64,000 nt of DNA, taken from Chitinophagaceae bacterium. Its GTDB lineage: Bacteria > Bacteroidota > Bacteroidia > Chitinophagales > Chitinophagaceae. The position numbers were made by a program, and so were the translations under genes. The DNA lies in assembly GCA_019752295.1 (NCBI GenBank), contig JAIEMK010000026.1, positions 1 to 64,000 on the forward strand. Direction: 5' to 3'. This document shows, in pieces, positions 27,778 through 36,807 of this stretch (positions are counted from its first letter, which is position 1; each line of letters starts with the position of its first letter). The notes beneath the pieces were generated by a model. The model searched no databases. It was not told where the DNA came from and worked only from the letters and a program-made list of their open reading frames with translations.

Positions 27778-28791
27778 ATGCTTATTAATCAATCTATAAT
27801 CCCGGATATTAAATTAATTATTACAACTGCTCGTGATAAAGCAATTCGTGCGGTTGACAATGAAAGAACCATCATGCATTGGCAAATTGGCAAGCGTATT
27901 TTTGAAGAAGAACAACAAGGAAAAGAACGAGCTGGTTATGGCGAATACTTAACAAAATATATCTCAGAACAATTAATGCCGGAATTTGGAACTGGCTTTT
28001 CAAAACGCCAAATAGAATTATTCCGTCAGTTTTACCGAATCTTTCCAATTGCGAATACACTGTATTCGCAATTGAGTTGGAGCCAGTATAAACTACTTAT
28101 TCGGCTTGATAATGAAGATATAAGAGCATTCTACATAGCTGAAGCAGTAAAAAATAATTGGAATGTTCGTCAACTTGAACGACAGATTTATAGCAGTTTA
28201 TATGAAAGACTTTTAATGAGCAACGATAAAGAATCTGTTCTTGCTGTTGCCAAAAACGAAAAACTCCCTTCCAATGCAAAAGAGATTATTAAAGATCCAA
28301 TGTATTTGGAGTTTTTAGGTTTAAAACGCGAAGCATCTTATTATGAGAGAGATTTAGAGCAAGCCATTATTACGCACCTGCAGGATTTTTTATTAGAAAT
28401 AGGTAATGGCTTTTCTTTTGTTGCACGGCAAAAAAGAATTCATATCGATGATGATGAATTTTTTGTGGACTTAGTTTTTTATAATCGGCTATTGCAATGC
28501 TTTGTAGTAATTGAAATTAAAACACAAAAACTAACGCATCAGGATATCGGCCAATTACAGATGTATGTAAATTATTACGACCGTATAGAAAAACTAGAGC
28601 ACGAAAATCCAACCATCGGTATTTTACTTTGTGCAAATAAAAATGATGCTGTTGTAAAATTTACATTACCACAAGACAATAAAAATATTGTTGCAAGTCA
28701 GTATAAATTATACTTGCCATCCGAAAAACAATTGTTGGAAGAAGTAAATAAGGAATTGAAAAGCTTTGACGAAAAAGATGCAAAGGCATAG
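27778..28791 (+). CDS. DUF1016 / YhcG-like PD-(D/E)XK nuclease-fold protein
   Basis: This 337-residue cytosolic protein has the DUF1016 N-domain (helical; AVDNERTIMHWQIGKRIFEEEQQGKERAGYGEYL) and the YhcG C-domain. The C-domain has the nuclease-type pattern D in FFVDLVFYNRLLQCFVVIEIKTQKL, with E-x-K in EIK near residue 249. Family members are often found in defence or mobile regions, and their natural substrate is not settled. It is flanked by unrelated genes. Decayed pieces of a second member lie at 61.7-62.1 kb, which suggests repeated acquisition. Confidence 0.88.
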   Translation: MLINQSIIPDIKLIITTARDKAIRAVDNERTIMHWQIGKRIFEEEQQGKERAGYGEYLTKYISEQLMPEFGTGFSKRQIELFRQFYRIFPIANTLYSQLSWSQYKLLIRLDNEDIRAFYIAEAVKNNWNVRQLERQIYSSLYERLLMSNDKESVLAVAKNEKLPSNAKEIIKDPMYLEFLGLKREASYYERDLEQAIITHLQDFLLEIGNGFSFVARQKRIHIDDDEFFVDLVFYNRLLQCFVVIEIKTQKLTHQDIGQLQMYVNYYDRIEKLEHENPTIGILLCANKNDAVVKFTLPQDNKNIVASQYKLYLPSEKQLLEEVNKELKSFDEKDAKA

Positions 28792-28806
28792 TTGTAAAAT
28801 TAATAC

Positions 28807-28834
28807 AAAAAAAAGGCCGTCTGCGAAGACGGCC
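28807..28834 (-). terminator. Terminator of the coiled-coil membrane protein gene
   Basis: A perfect 8-bp GC-rich stem (GGCCGTCT at 28815-28822 with AGACGGCC at 28827-28834) closes a GCGA tetraloop. The A-run 28807-28814 becomes a U-run in the minus-strand transcript. Confidence 0.85.
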
Positions 28835-28854
28835 CAACATTCTATTTTTTACGA

Positions 28855-29838
28855 CTAGCTAAATAAGCCGCCTTTTTTCAAGGTCTTTACGCCTTCGCCA
28901 ATTTTGAAACCATTGTTATAGATTTCAATTTTGTAATCTCCTTCTGCATATTTATCGGCTTTCTTCCAGTTAAAACTAACAGGAGGAATTGGTTTTCCTT
29001 GCTCATAACTTACAGCCACTTTGTTGGTGAAGCCTTTTTCGCCTTCTTCACGGGTTGTAAAAGTTCCACCCTCATTAAAAATCTTACCATCGGGTCCGGT
29101 AATCACTACATAAAAATCTTTCGAGCCGCTTGGTGTAACCCTGCTGGCTTCCACATTGAAAGCCACACGCATAAAATCTGCTCTCTTTGCGGTAGTGGTT
29201 TCTCTTTCTTTGCCACTGCTTTTTAATTTGATTGCAAGAATGCCAATATTAGAAGCATGCATAGTAGATGCCACATCCACTTTATCGGCAAGTTGTTGCT
29301 TTTCGGTAGTGGTTTTGTTCAGGTTCTGTTCCAGATTTTGTTTGTCGCTAGTAAGTTGCGTTTTTTCTGTATTCAGTTGTTGGTTAGAAGTAGTTAATTG
29401 TTGGTTTTCGCCTTTTAGCTTTTCGATTTCAACAAATAAACCATTGATTTTGCCATTCAACTCGCTGATCATATTTTTTGCATCGGCTAACTCTGCTGCT
29501 GTTGCATTTTTCTTTTGCAGGATGCTTCCGATATTGCTTTTTAATTTTTGGATCTCTGTGCTTTTTTCGGCCAGCGCACCATTCAGTTGAAGATTGTTCT
29601 GTGTTAAAGAATCGGCTTTTGCTGAAACCAGTGTGTACTCAGCCTGAATAGCACTGCGGGCACTATCTACATTGCTGATTTTTGTTTCAAGCTGTGTAAC
29701 AGTTTCCTTGGTTTTACTCTTATCATAAAAAATATATCCCCAGGTAGCAATCAGTGCGGTAATCAAAATACCGTAAATCAGTTTGCGATTATCATTCCCT
29801 TGTGGGGTGGAACCGGTTGAATCTGCTGTGTAACTCAT
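28855..29838 (-). CDS. Single-span membrane protein with long coiled coil
   Basis: I do not recognise a named family. The 327-residue protein has one membrane segment (KLIYGILITALIATWGYIFY, residues 19-38) and then about 150 residues rich in Q, N, K, E and L in heptad spacing (for example LKGENQQLTTSNQQLNTEK), a long parallel coiled coil. A compact beta-rich C-terminal domain ends VEIYNNGFKIGEG-like. The topology suggests a periplasmic or cytoplasmic rod anchored in the inner membrane. It is transcribed alone and ends at a good terminator. Confidence 0.72.
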   Translation of the reverse strand: MSYTADSTGSTPQGNDNRKLIYGILITALIATWGYIFYDKSKTKETVTQLETKISNVDSARSAIQAEYTLVSAKADSLTQNNLQLNGALAEKSTEIQKLKSNIGSILQKKNATAAELADAKNMISELNGKINGLFVEIEKLKGENQQLTTSNQQLNTEKTQLTSDKQNLEQNLNKTTTEKQQLADKVDVASTMHASNIGILAIKLKSSGKERETTTAKRADFMRVAFNVEASRVTPSGSKDFYVVITGPDGKIFNEGGTFTTREEGEKGFTNKVAVSYEQGKPIPPVSFNWKKADKYAEGDYKIEIYNNGFKIGEGVKTLKKGGLFS

Positions 29839-30037
29839 AAAACAAATTTTAAATTTCGATAAATGTCAGTAAATAAATTTATAGTTGAAAACTAATCTCA
29901 ACAGCAATTGAATAAATCAATCAGTTGCTGTGCTAACAATCTCTAAAACCGTGCCAATTTTCAAATCAACGCAGCAAAGAGCAATATGGATAAATATTTA
30001 AATGGGATAAATAGGGATTAACTTATTCTGTAAATGA

Positions 30038-30068
30038 TTGGGATTTTGAATGGCAAATCCCATCTTTG
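30038..30068 (+). promoter_or_regulatory. Possible promoter of holA
   Basis: TTG (30038-30040), a 20-base spacer and CATCTTTG (30061-30068, one mismatch to TAnnTTTG) would start transcription at or next to ATG 30074, giving a leaderless or nearly leaderless mRNA. Confidence 0.35.
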
Positions 30069-30073
30069 CAGCC

Positions 30074-31072
30074 ATGTCAGCAGAAAAGATCATTTCGGAG
30101 TGGAAAAAAGGTTCTTTTAAACCGGTATATTGGTTGGAAGGCGATGAACCCTATTTTATTGACAGAGTAGTTGATTATGCTGAACACAAGATTCTTTCAG
30201 AAGCAGAAGCCGGATTTAACCTCTCGGTTTTTTATGGCAGAGACGCCGATTGGGCTGCTGTTGTAAATGCCTGTATGCGTTACCCCATGTTTGCAGAACG
30301 ACAAGTGGTATTGCTCAAAGAAGCGCAACATATGAAGGATATTGACAAGCTGGAAAGCTATGTAGATAATCCGCTCTCCAGCACCATTTTTGTTGTAAGC
30401 TATAAAGAAAAAAAAGTAGACGGGCGTTCTAAACTGGCCAAACTACTCAAGACCAAGGGTGTTGTGTTGAGTACTAAAAAAATGTATGAGAATCAACTGC
30501 CTGAATGGACCACCCAAATGATTCAACAGCACGGACTAACCATTAGTCCCAAGGCATTAAACTTATTAGTAGATCATATTGGAAATGATTTAAGCAGGAT
30601 TGAAAACGAAATTGAAAAACTGGCTGTAAATCTGGGCGCTCGCAAAGGAATTACAGAAGATGATATTGAAAACTATATCGGCATCAGTAAAGAGTTTAAT
30701 GTTTTTGAATTACAGGATGCTCTTGGAAAAAAGGATCTTTCTAAAGCAATTCGCATTATTCGCTATTTCGAAGCCAATCCCAAAGCGGCCCCCATACAAC
30801 TTATCTTACCTGCACTTTATAATTTCTTCAGCAAAGTTTTTATGATTTATGCAATGCCTAATGCCGATGAAAAATCTATTGCGGCTGCAATAGGGGTGAA
30901 TCCATTTTTCGGGAAAGACTATTTCGTGGCTGCACGTAAATACGATTATGCTGGTGTTGAGAAAATATTATTGCTTTTACATCACTACAATTTACGCAGC
31001 TTAGGGGTAAACGATGGAGGCAGCTCTGATGCAGGTTTGTTGAAAGAAATGGTTGTGAAAATGATGCAATAG
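30074..31072 (+). CDS. holA: DNA polymerase III subunit delta
   Basis: This 332-residue clamp-loader subunit opens the beta clamp during replication. The family pattern is clear: KPVYWLEGDEPYFIDRVVDY at the N-terminus, YPMFAERQVVLLKEAQHM, the pseudo-AAA segment TIFVVSYKEKKVDGRSKLAKLL and LLVDHIGNDLSRIENEIEKLA. The start MSAEKIISEWKKG at 30074 is preferred over a start 24 bases upstream because the possible promoter ends between them. It is convergent with ribF, with only 10 bases between stops. Confidence 0.92.
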   Translation: MSAEKIISEWKKGSFKPVYWLEGDEPYFIDRVVDYAEHKILSEAEAGFNLSVFYGRDADWAAVVNACMRYPMFAERQVVLLKEAQHMKDIDKLESYVDNPLSSTIFVVSYKEKKVDGRSKLAKLLKTKGVVLSTKKMYENQLPEWTTQMIQQHGLTISPKALNLLVDHIGNDLSRIENEIEKLAVNLGARKGITEDDIENYIGISKEFNVFELQDALGKKDLSKAIRIIRYFEANPKAAPIQLILPALYNFFSKVFMIYAMPNADEKSIAAAIGVNPFFGKDYFVAARKYDYAGVEKILLLLHHYNLRSLGVNDGGSSDAGLLKEMVVKMMQ

Positions 31073-31082
31073 CAAGAAACTT

Positions 31083-32036
31083 TTATAAAGCAGTTAAAGC
31101 CTGTTTTGCCATCTCCTGATCTCTTCCCAATTGCGTTTTTAAAGCTTCGAGCCCCGAAAATTTTTGTTCATTTCTTAAGTGATAGTGTACAAAAACTTTT
31201 AGTCGTTTGCCGTAAATATCTTTATCAAAATTAAAAAGATTTACTTCAATCACTCTCTGTACGCCATCAATTGTAGGCCTTACACCAATATTCATCATAC
31301 CTTTTAAGAGTACTTGCTTTATTTCAGTTTCGCCCAGAACCATTGCTGTTACTGCATAAACGCCGTTGCCGGGAATTAGCTTTTCGGGGTTTTCTATGAA
31401 GAGGTTGGCCGTGGGAAATCCAAGGGTTCTTCCCAGTTGATTTCCTTTGATGATCAAGCCTTCAAAAAAATAAGCATAGCCCAAATATTTATTTGCCGTT
31501 TCGATTTCTGCATTTAATAAGGCATGACGGATTTTGGTAGAACTAATCACCACTTCATTTAATAAATGCTCCGGAATTTCTTTTACCTGAAACCCAAGCT
31601 TCTTTCCATATGCAACCAACAAATGATAATCCCCCGACCGGTTCTTACCAAACCGATGATCGTATCCGATGATAATGGTATGCGGATTAAAATGTGCTAT
31701 CAAAAAATCTGTAATATAACTGTCGGCCAACTGATTGGCAAAATCCTGATTGAATGGAACGATTACCAGATGATCTACTCCTGCATCGGCGAGCAAAACA
31801 ATTTTTTCTGCAGGGATGCTTAATAATTTAACCTCAGATGCTTGCTTTGAAATCACGGATCTGGGGTGGGGATAAAAACTAATGATCACAGTTTCTCCTC
31901 CAATTGATTTTGCTTCACTGATCAACTGCTCTATAATCTGACGATGCCCCAAATGAACACCATCAAAGGTTCCGATGGTCACTACGGCCTTCCTGAATTT
32001 CGGAAGCTCTCCCAATTCCTGATAATGTACCTGCAT
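31083..32036 (-). CDS. ribF: Bifunctional riboflavin kinase / FAD synthetase
   Basis: This 317-residue cytosolic enzyme makes FMN and then FAD. The N-terminal nucleotidyltransferase module has GTFDGVHLGHRQII (about residues 22-35) and the ISSTKIRHALL motif. The C-terminal flavokinase domain has GRTLGFPTANLF and the catalytic region ending EVNLFNFDKDIYGK. The start is ATG 32036 (MQVHYQELGELP). The gene is divergent from purM and its leader overlaps the purM promoter. Confidence 0.94.
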   Translation of the reverse strand: MQVHYQELGELPKFRKAVVTIGTFDGVHLGHRQIIEQLISEAKSIGGETVIISFYPHPRSVISKQASEVKLLSIPAEKIVLLADAGVDHLVIVPFNQDFANQLADSYITDFLIAHFNPHTIIIGYDHRFGKNRSGDYHLLVAYGKKLGFQVKEIPEHLLNEVVISSTKIRHALLNAEIETANKYLGYAYFFEGLIIKGNQLGRTLGFPTANLFIENPEKLIPGNGVYAVTAMVLGETEIKQVLLKGMMNIGVRPTIDGVQRVIEVNLFNFDKDIYGKRLKVFVHYHLRNEQKFSGLEALKTQLGRDQEMAKQALTAL

Positions 32037-32038
32037 AA

Positions 32039-32072
32039 TTGGGTGCAAATCTAAGGCGATATTGTACATTTG
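32039..32072 (+). promoter_or_regulatory. Promoter of purM
   Basis: TTG (32039-32041), a 23-base spacer and a perfect TACATTTG (32065-32072) fit the Bacteroidota consensus. The start of transcription would be near 32078, about 30 bases before ATG 32109. Confidence 0.5.
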
Positions 32073-32108
32073 CAGCGTTCCAGTATATTAAAAACTCAAT
32101 ATTCCATC

Positions 32109-33284
32109 ATGTCTCTATACGCTCAACGCGGTGTTTCGGCTCAAAAAGAAGAAGTTCATGCAGCGATTCAAAAATTGGATCAGGGACTCTATCCCGACGC
32201 ATTTTGTAAGATTTATCCTGATTTTCTTTGCGGCGACGCGGACTGGGTGAATATTATGCACGCCGATGGGGCAGGTACCAAAAGTATTCTGGCCTATTTA
32301 TACTGGAAAGAAACCGGCGACGCTTCTGTATGGAAAGGAATTGCCCAGGATGCCGTTGCAATGAACCTGGACGATTTATTATGTGTGGGCATTACCAACA
32401 ATATTCTGTTTTCATCAACCATCGATAGAAATAAATTATTGATCCCCGGCGAAGTGCTGGAGCAAATCATCAACGGAACACAGTCTTTCTTTGATCAACT
32501 GCGTTTGTTTGATGTGAATATTCATTATCTGGGAGGCGAAACTGCCGATGTGGGCGATGTGGTTAGAACCATTGCTGTAAACGGAACAATGACGGCTCGC
32601 TGGCCTAAAAACAAGCTCATCACCAACGAAAAAATCAAAGCAGGTAATGTGATTGTTGGTTTTGCAAGCTTCGGGAAAGCAAATTATGAATCGGAATACA
32701 ATAGTGGATTGGGAAGCAATGGCTTAACCAGTGCTCGACACGATGTGCTTACCAAACGCTACGGAACTACCTATCCCGAAACCTTTGAACCCTCGCTGAA
32801 TAACTCGGTAGTATATCTCGGCAAAAATGGAATGAAAGATATCGTGAATATTGATGGTCATGAAATCAGCATTGGCAAATTGCTTTTGTCGCCAACCCGC
32901 ACTTATGCGCCTTTGATGAAACGATTGTTGGATAAATATTTTGATGCCGTTGATGGAGTGATTCATTGCAGTGGGGGTGGACAAACTAAATGCATGAAGT
33001 ATTTGCCTACGACACTGAAAATAATCAAGGACAATCTTTTTGAGGCACCACCCATTTTTAAACTAATTCAGGATAATTCGGGAGCCGACGATCGCGAAAT
33101 GTATCAGGTGTTTAATATGGGTCATCGACTCGAAATTTTTACAGATGCCATTACAGCTCAAAAAATGATTCAGGATGCCGCCGATTTAGGAATCGATTCC
33201 AGAATCATTGGCAAGGTAGAAGCTTCCGATAAAAAAGAGTTGCTGATAAAAACTACCTCCAACGAACTTATATATACTTACTAA
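32109..33284 (+). CDS. purM: Phosphoribosylformylglycinamidine cyclo-ligase (AIR synthase)
   Basis: This 391-residue enzyme makes aminoimidazole ribonucleotide in purine synthesis. It is of the longer Bacteroidota form and begins MSLYAQRGVSAQKEEVHAAI. The ATP-grasp-like PurM signature HADGAGTKSILAYL lies near residue 56, followed by QDAVAMNLDDLLCVG, GGETADVGDVVRT and HCSGGGQTKCMKYL. The start at 32109 fits both the promoter position and the family's N-terminus. ftsE follows after a heptad-repeat spacer. Confidence 0.93.
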   Translation: MSLYAQRGVSAQKEEVHAAIQKLDQGLYPDAFCKIYPDFLCGDADWVNIMHADGAGTKSILAYLYWKETGDASVWKGIAQDAVAMNLDDLLCVGITNNILFSSTIDRNKLLIPGEVLEQIINGTQSFFDQLRLFDVNIHYLGGETADVGDVVRTIAVNGTMTARWPKNKLITNEKIKAGNVIVGFASFGKANYESEYNSGLGSNGLTSARHDVLTKRYGTTYPETFEPSLNNSVVYLGKNGMKDIVNIDGHEISIGKLLLSPTRTYAPLMKRLLDKYFDAVDGVIHCSGGGQTKCMKYLPTTLKIIKDNLFEAPPIFKLIQDNSGADDREMYQVFNMGHRLEIFTDAITAQKMIQDAADLGIDSRIIGKVEASDKKELLIKTTSNELIYTY

Positions 33285-33293
33285 CTTCAAACG

Positions 33294-33335
33294 TTAATTT
33301 TGACTTTTGAATTTTGATTTTTGACTTTTTAATTT
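33294..33335. repeat. Heptad repeat between purM and ftsE
   Basis: TTTTGAC/TTTTGAA/TTTTGAT units fill this short gap between two genes of the same strand, in the orientation opposite to the arrays after clpC and ftsE. Confidence 0.6.
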
Positions 33336-33341
33336 TCCAAC

Positions 33342-34022
33342 ATGTCTGAGCCGATCGTAACTATCAAAAATGCCAATATCTATCAGGGCGATAATCTTAT
33401 TTTAGAAAACGTAAGCTTTGATGTACACAAAGGCGAGTTCGTGTATCTCGTAGGTAAAACCGGAACCGGTAAAAGTAGTTTACTCAAAACCCTTTATGGT
33501 GAACTTAGTTTGAAAGAAGGTACCGGAACGGTTGTTGGCTTTGACCTTCCTACTATGGATTGGAAGAAAGTTCCTTTTCTGCGCAGAACACTCGGTGTGA
33601 TCTTTCAGGATTTTCATTTGCTCACCGACCGCAATGTTCATGAGAATTTGAAATTTGTTTTGAAAGCAACAGGCTGGAAAGATGAAGTGCTGATTGAAGA
33701 AAAGATCAATGATGTTTTAGATAAAGTAGGACTGAAAAGTAAAGGCTTTAAAATGCCTTTTGAAATGAGTGGTGGAGAACAACAAAGAGTTGATATCGCC
33801 CGTGCTTTGCTGAATTCACCCAAACTAATTCTGGCTGATGAGCCTACCGGAAACCTCGACCCCGAAACCAGCGACGAGATCATGCAATTACTCATTCAAA
33901 TTGCAAAAGATTATGGTACTGCCGTCATCATGGCTACACACGATTTTATTGTAATCAACCGATATCCTTCCAGAATGCTCAAGACTGAAGCAGGTAAGGT
34001 TGTTGATAGTGCGGCGGGATAG
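33342..34022 (+). CDS. ftsE: Cell-division ABC ATPase FtsE-like
   Basis: This 226-residue ABC ATPase has Walker [10 protein letters not shown] (residues 38-46), the Q-loop FQDFHLLTD, signature [15 protein letters not shown] near 141 and Walker [13 protein letters not shown] near 161. The compact size and the FtsE-like [15 protein letters not shown] segment support FtsE, which with FtsX controls peptidoglycan hydrolysis at the division site. No ftsX lies beside it, so a LolD-like role remains possible. A repeat-rich region follows. Confidence 0.85.
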   Translation: MSEPIVTIKNANIYQGDNLILENVSFDVHKGEFVYLVGKTGTGKSSLLKTLYGELSLKEGTGTVVGFDLPTMDWKKVPFLRRTLGVIFQDFHLLTDRNVHENLKFVLKATGWKDEVLIEEKINDVLDKVGLKSKGFKMPFEMSGGEQQRVDIARALLNSPKLILADEPTGNLDPETSDEIMQLLIQIAKDYGTAVIMATHDFIVINRYPSRMLKTEAGKVVDSAAG

Positions 34023-34023
34023 A

Positions 34024-34130
34024 AAAATTCAAAATTCAAAATTCAAAATTCAAAATTCAAAATTCAAAAGTCAAAAGTCAAAAGTGAAGAAGAATAAAAA
34101 GTAAAAGGTAAAAGTAAAAAATAGTTGAAC
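34024..34130. repeat. Heptad array after ftsE
   Basis: Five near-perfect AAATTCA units (about 34026-34065) pass into AAAGTCA units and then a degenerate AT/AG-rich stretch. The array leads directly into the REP-like copy B. No coding frame is supported in 34024-34343. Confidence 0.8.
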
Positions 34131-34136
34131 AATAAT

Positions 34137-34198
34137 TTCCCCTACCAAACATGTTTGGGAGGGGTGGCCAAGCGATTTAGCGATGGCCGGGGTGGGAA
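34137..34198. repeat. REP-like palindrome, copy B
   Basis: CCCCTACCAAAC (34139-34150) faces TTTGGGAGGGG (34154-34164) with one mismatch. It is followed by the tail GTGGCCAAGCGATTTAGCG and ATGGCCGGGGTGGG, in which GGCCA and TGGCC can pair. It matches copy D most closely. Confidence 0.75.
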
Positions 34199-34240
34199 AA
34201 AACTTGAACTGAGGGGAAACTAACAAACTTAATTAAATAT

Positions 34241-34281
34241 AAATCTGCGCAAATCAGTTTCATCAGCGTCATCTGCGTGCC
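34241..34281. repeat. Short ~10-base ATC(T/A)GCG repeats
   Basis: Four units of 10-11 bases follow one another: AAATCTGCGC, AAATCAGTTT, CATCAGCGTC and ATCTGCGTGC. They lie between copy B and the end of the glycosyltransferase gene and are not coding. Confidence 0.6.
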
Positions 34282-34343
34282 ATAAAAACAGCCTACTGAA
34301 AGCAAAGGCGAAATTCAAAAATCAAAATGGTAGGAGTATAAAA

Positions 34344-35471
34344 TCATGAGCCCCAAATCATTTCTATCAGCTTCTTAGCATTGACAGTATTATTGAAAAT
34401 ATCCTGCAATAATTTTTTCCTTCCAAGAATTTCTTCTTTTGTAAAAGGCTGATGATAAAGCTGAGAGATAAGTCGTTGAAACGATTGCGCCGTAGTTCCG
34501 CAATAACAGGCCGCCCCTAAACCCGACCCTTCAATGGTGGCATCATTTACCACACAATGTCGCCCATGAAAAAGTGCATTAACCAATTTTACTTTAATTC
34601 CTGTGCTAGTAAAAGAAGGCAATACATTGATATGCGCTTTTGAAATCATGTCCTGCATTTCTTTTTCGGAAGGGTTGGCCACAATGCAGGTACATCTTTG
34701 CTGATGCGATAATTCGATTAACTTTTCAGATGGATTTTTACCAGCAATAACCAAGGGTAATTTTATTTGATGAAATACTTTCTCTAACAACCAAAAAGCC
34801 GCTTTTTCGTTTGCAGGCACGCTCAGATCGCCATGATACAAACAATAATTTCCCATTCCCTCTTCACAGCTTATTTCCCAATTGGGAATAAATAATGGCA
34901 AGTGGTCAATATTTTTACATCCAAATTCATTACGATATATCGCTTCGTCTTTTTCGGTAATTCCCAAAAAACGGACAGATTTCGCAAGTGCTGCTTCGTA
35001 ACACCTCAATAAGCGACTTTCGTTCCAGTAGTATAATTTTTTGATGGGAGAATTACAGCTTTTAAACAAATCCCTATAATATTGGTATTCCACATTATGA
35101 AGTCGTACAAAGCAATTCCGGTTTTTAAACCGCGAGTCCAATAAGGGGTAGGTACAATGAATGCCTTCCATGAATATCGGATGGTCGTCTTTCAAAAGGT
35201 TTTGAATGAGTGCATCGTTCCTACGGCTGGCAACAATATAAGGCAAAGAACAGGAAATAGCTTTGTGTCCCATCTCCCTGTGATAATAAGTAACCGACTC
35301 GCAATAGCGGCTCAACTCTGGCTGCTCGGCACGACCATAATCAAAACAGTGTAAATGAATCTTCACAGCTTCTTGGTGCAATGCCACCAACTTATAAAAC
35401 ACATCATACACGCCTCCATAATCTGCAGGGTACGGAACATTAAATGAGATGATATGTAGCTTTTTTTCCAA
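34344..35471 (-). CDS. GT-B glycosyltransferase (GT4-like)
   Basis: This 375-residue enzyme has an N-terminal start typical of GT-B transferases in this order (LHIISFNVPYPADYGGVYDV) and a C-terminal donor-binding region (YHGDLSVPANEKAAFWLLEK, INVLPSFTSTGIKVKLVNALFHGRHCVVND). It has no signal peptide. Its gene starts 4 bases after the stop of another glycosyltransferase gene, so the two probably act in sequence on one surface polysaccharide or glycolipid. The sugar and acceptor are unknown. Confidence 0.85.
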   Translation of the reverse strand: MEKKLHIISFNVPYPADYGGVYDVFYKLVALHQEAVKIHLHCFDYGRAEQPELSRYCESVTYYHREMGHKAISCSLPYIVASRRNDALIQNLLKDDHPIFMEGIHCTYPLLDSRFKNRNCFVRLHNVEYQYYRDLFKSCNSPIKKLYYWNESRLLRCYEAALAKSVRFLGITEKDEAIYRNEFGCKNIDHLPLFIPNWEISCEEGMGNYCLYHGDLSVPANEKAAFWLLEKVFHQIKLPLVIAGKNPSEKLIELSHQQRCTCIVANPSEKEMQDMISKAHINVLPSFTSTGIKVKLVNALFHGRHCVVNDATIEGSGLGAACYCGTTAQSFQRLISQLYHQPFTKEEILGRKKLLQDIFNNTVNAKKLIEMIWGS

Positions 35472-35475
35472 TAGT

Positions 35476-36564
35476 TTATTGAAAGAGGGTATTATAAAAC
35501 CGAATCAACTCCTGCTCTTCCTGCTCCCAGTTTAAATACTTACGAGCAATCAGGCAATTCAAACTAAGCTCTTGATACAGAACAGGATCATTCAATAATT
35601 TGTTCAGTGCATTTGCAATTGTTTTAGAATCAGTGTCTTTGATTAAAAGGGCCACATGGTAAGTTTCGTTCAAAGCCCTGTATTCGGGATAATCAACACA
35701 AATCTGTGGAATACCCGCCATGATATAATCAAAGAAACGATTGGCCAGCGAATGCACCTGGTTCAATGCTTGGTTATCGAAAAGTGTAATGCCAACCAAG
35801 GCCTGAGCCGTAATGGGTCTTAATTGGATGGGGTCGAGGGGAGGATATACTTCAATTTTATGTTGAAGATGATTATTATAAATAATTGATTTCGTTTGAT
35901 TTAGATAATTTCCTTTTCCATAAATCCGCAAACTGCAATCCAGTTCTGAAAACGCGGGAATCAGGGTTTCAAAGCACCTTCCTTCGTTTACCGCACCCTG
36001 ATAAATAATAAACTTTTCGGTTTTATCGGCCTTATTGAGCGGATAATAAAAGGGCATATTTCGAACGATGGCATATTGTACGCCATATCTTTTCTGCAAA
36101 GCTTCAGCAATCCAGTTGTTTACGGTATACCCTTTCTGAAATGCCGGTACAATCCATCTCTCGATCGCAAGCCAGAACCTGTAAATCAGGGGCCTACTTA
36201 CTATTTCCTTTTGTTCGGTAAAGAATTCATGTGCATCATAAACGCGTTTACAGCCCTTTAAACTACTGGCAAGATAGCAGGGAATGATGGTATCCAGATC
36301 AATAGCGCAAATGCAGTCAGCCTTATTTAAAAGCAGAAAAATAAAGAGACGGAAGTTGTATTCCAGATAGAATAAAAAACCCTTTTCAAAAAAGCAATTC
36401 AGTCGCACCTGCTTAAACCCCCGATCTTTTAAGGGTGGGCAGTCCTTCATTTTCCTTCCCACCAAACAAACATCGAAGCCCGATTTCGAAAGCGAATAGC
36501 AGATGCGTTGCATCCTTTGGTCGAAACTTAACTCGTTGGTTACTGTAAATACAAGTTGGGGCAA
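35476..36564 (-). CDS. GT-B glycosyltransferase
   Basis: This 362-residue enzyme begins MPQLVFTVTNELSFDQRMQRIC, a pattern seen in Bacteroidota GT-B transferases. It has the middle segment VYDAHEFFTEQKEIVSRPLIY and a C-terminal nucleotide-sugar region (FIIYQGAVNEGRCFETLIPAF, NRFFDYIMAGIPQICVDYPEY). It is the first gene of a two-gene operon with the next glycosyltransferase and is divergent from smc. The specific linkage is not predictable. Confidence 0.85.
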   Translation of the reverse strand: MPQLVFTVTNELSFDQRMQRICYSLSKSGFDVCLVGRKMKDCPPLKDRGFKQVRLNCFFEKGFLFYLEYNFRLFIFLLLNKADCICAIDLDTIIPCYLASSLKGCKRVYDAHEFFTEQKEIVSRPLIYRFWLAIERWIVPAFQKGYTVNNWIAEALQKRYGVQYAIVRNMPFYYPLNKADKTEKFIIYQGAVNEGRCFETLIPAFSELDCSLRIYGKGNYLNQTKSIIYNNHLQHKIEVYPPLDPIQLRPITAQALVGITLFDNQALNQVHSLANRFFDYIMAGIPQICVDYPEYRALNETYHVALLIKDTDSKTIANALNKLLNDPVLYQELSLNCLIARKYLNWEQEEQELIRFYNTLFQ

Positions 36565-36807
36565 AATAGATTCACTTAATTTGAAGCAAATATAGGCTCT
36601 CCTTATTCAAAATAAATTCGTGTTTTAACGCTGTGTTTAATTTTCAATAAAGTTTGTAATACATTATTAATCAAATAATTATAATTATTTTAATTAATTA
36701 AATATTTATTTCAAGTCTTTTTCTCCACCTATTATGCACAACCAATATTAAGAAATCGTTTTTCTTCCCCTTTTCTTGTATGTTCGCGGGTAATAAATAG
36801 GAAAACT

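Noticed and set aside
34024..34130. CRISPR array
   Set aside because: The repeats are contiguous AT-rich heptads without spacers, and no cas gene is near.
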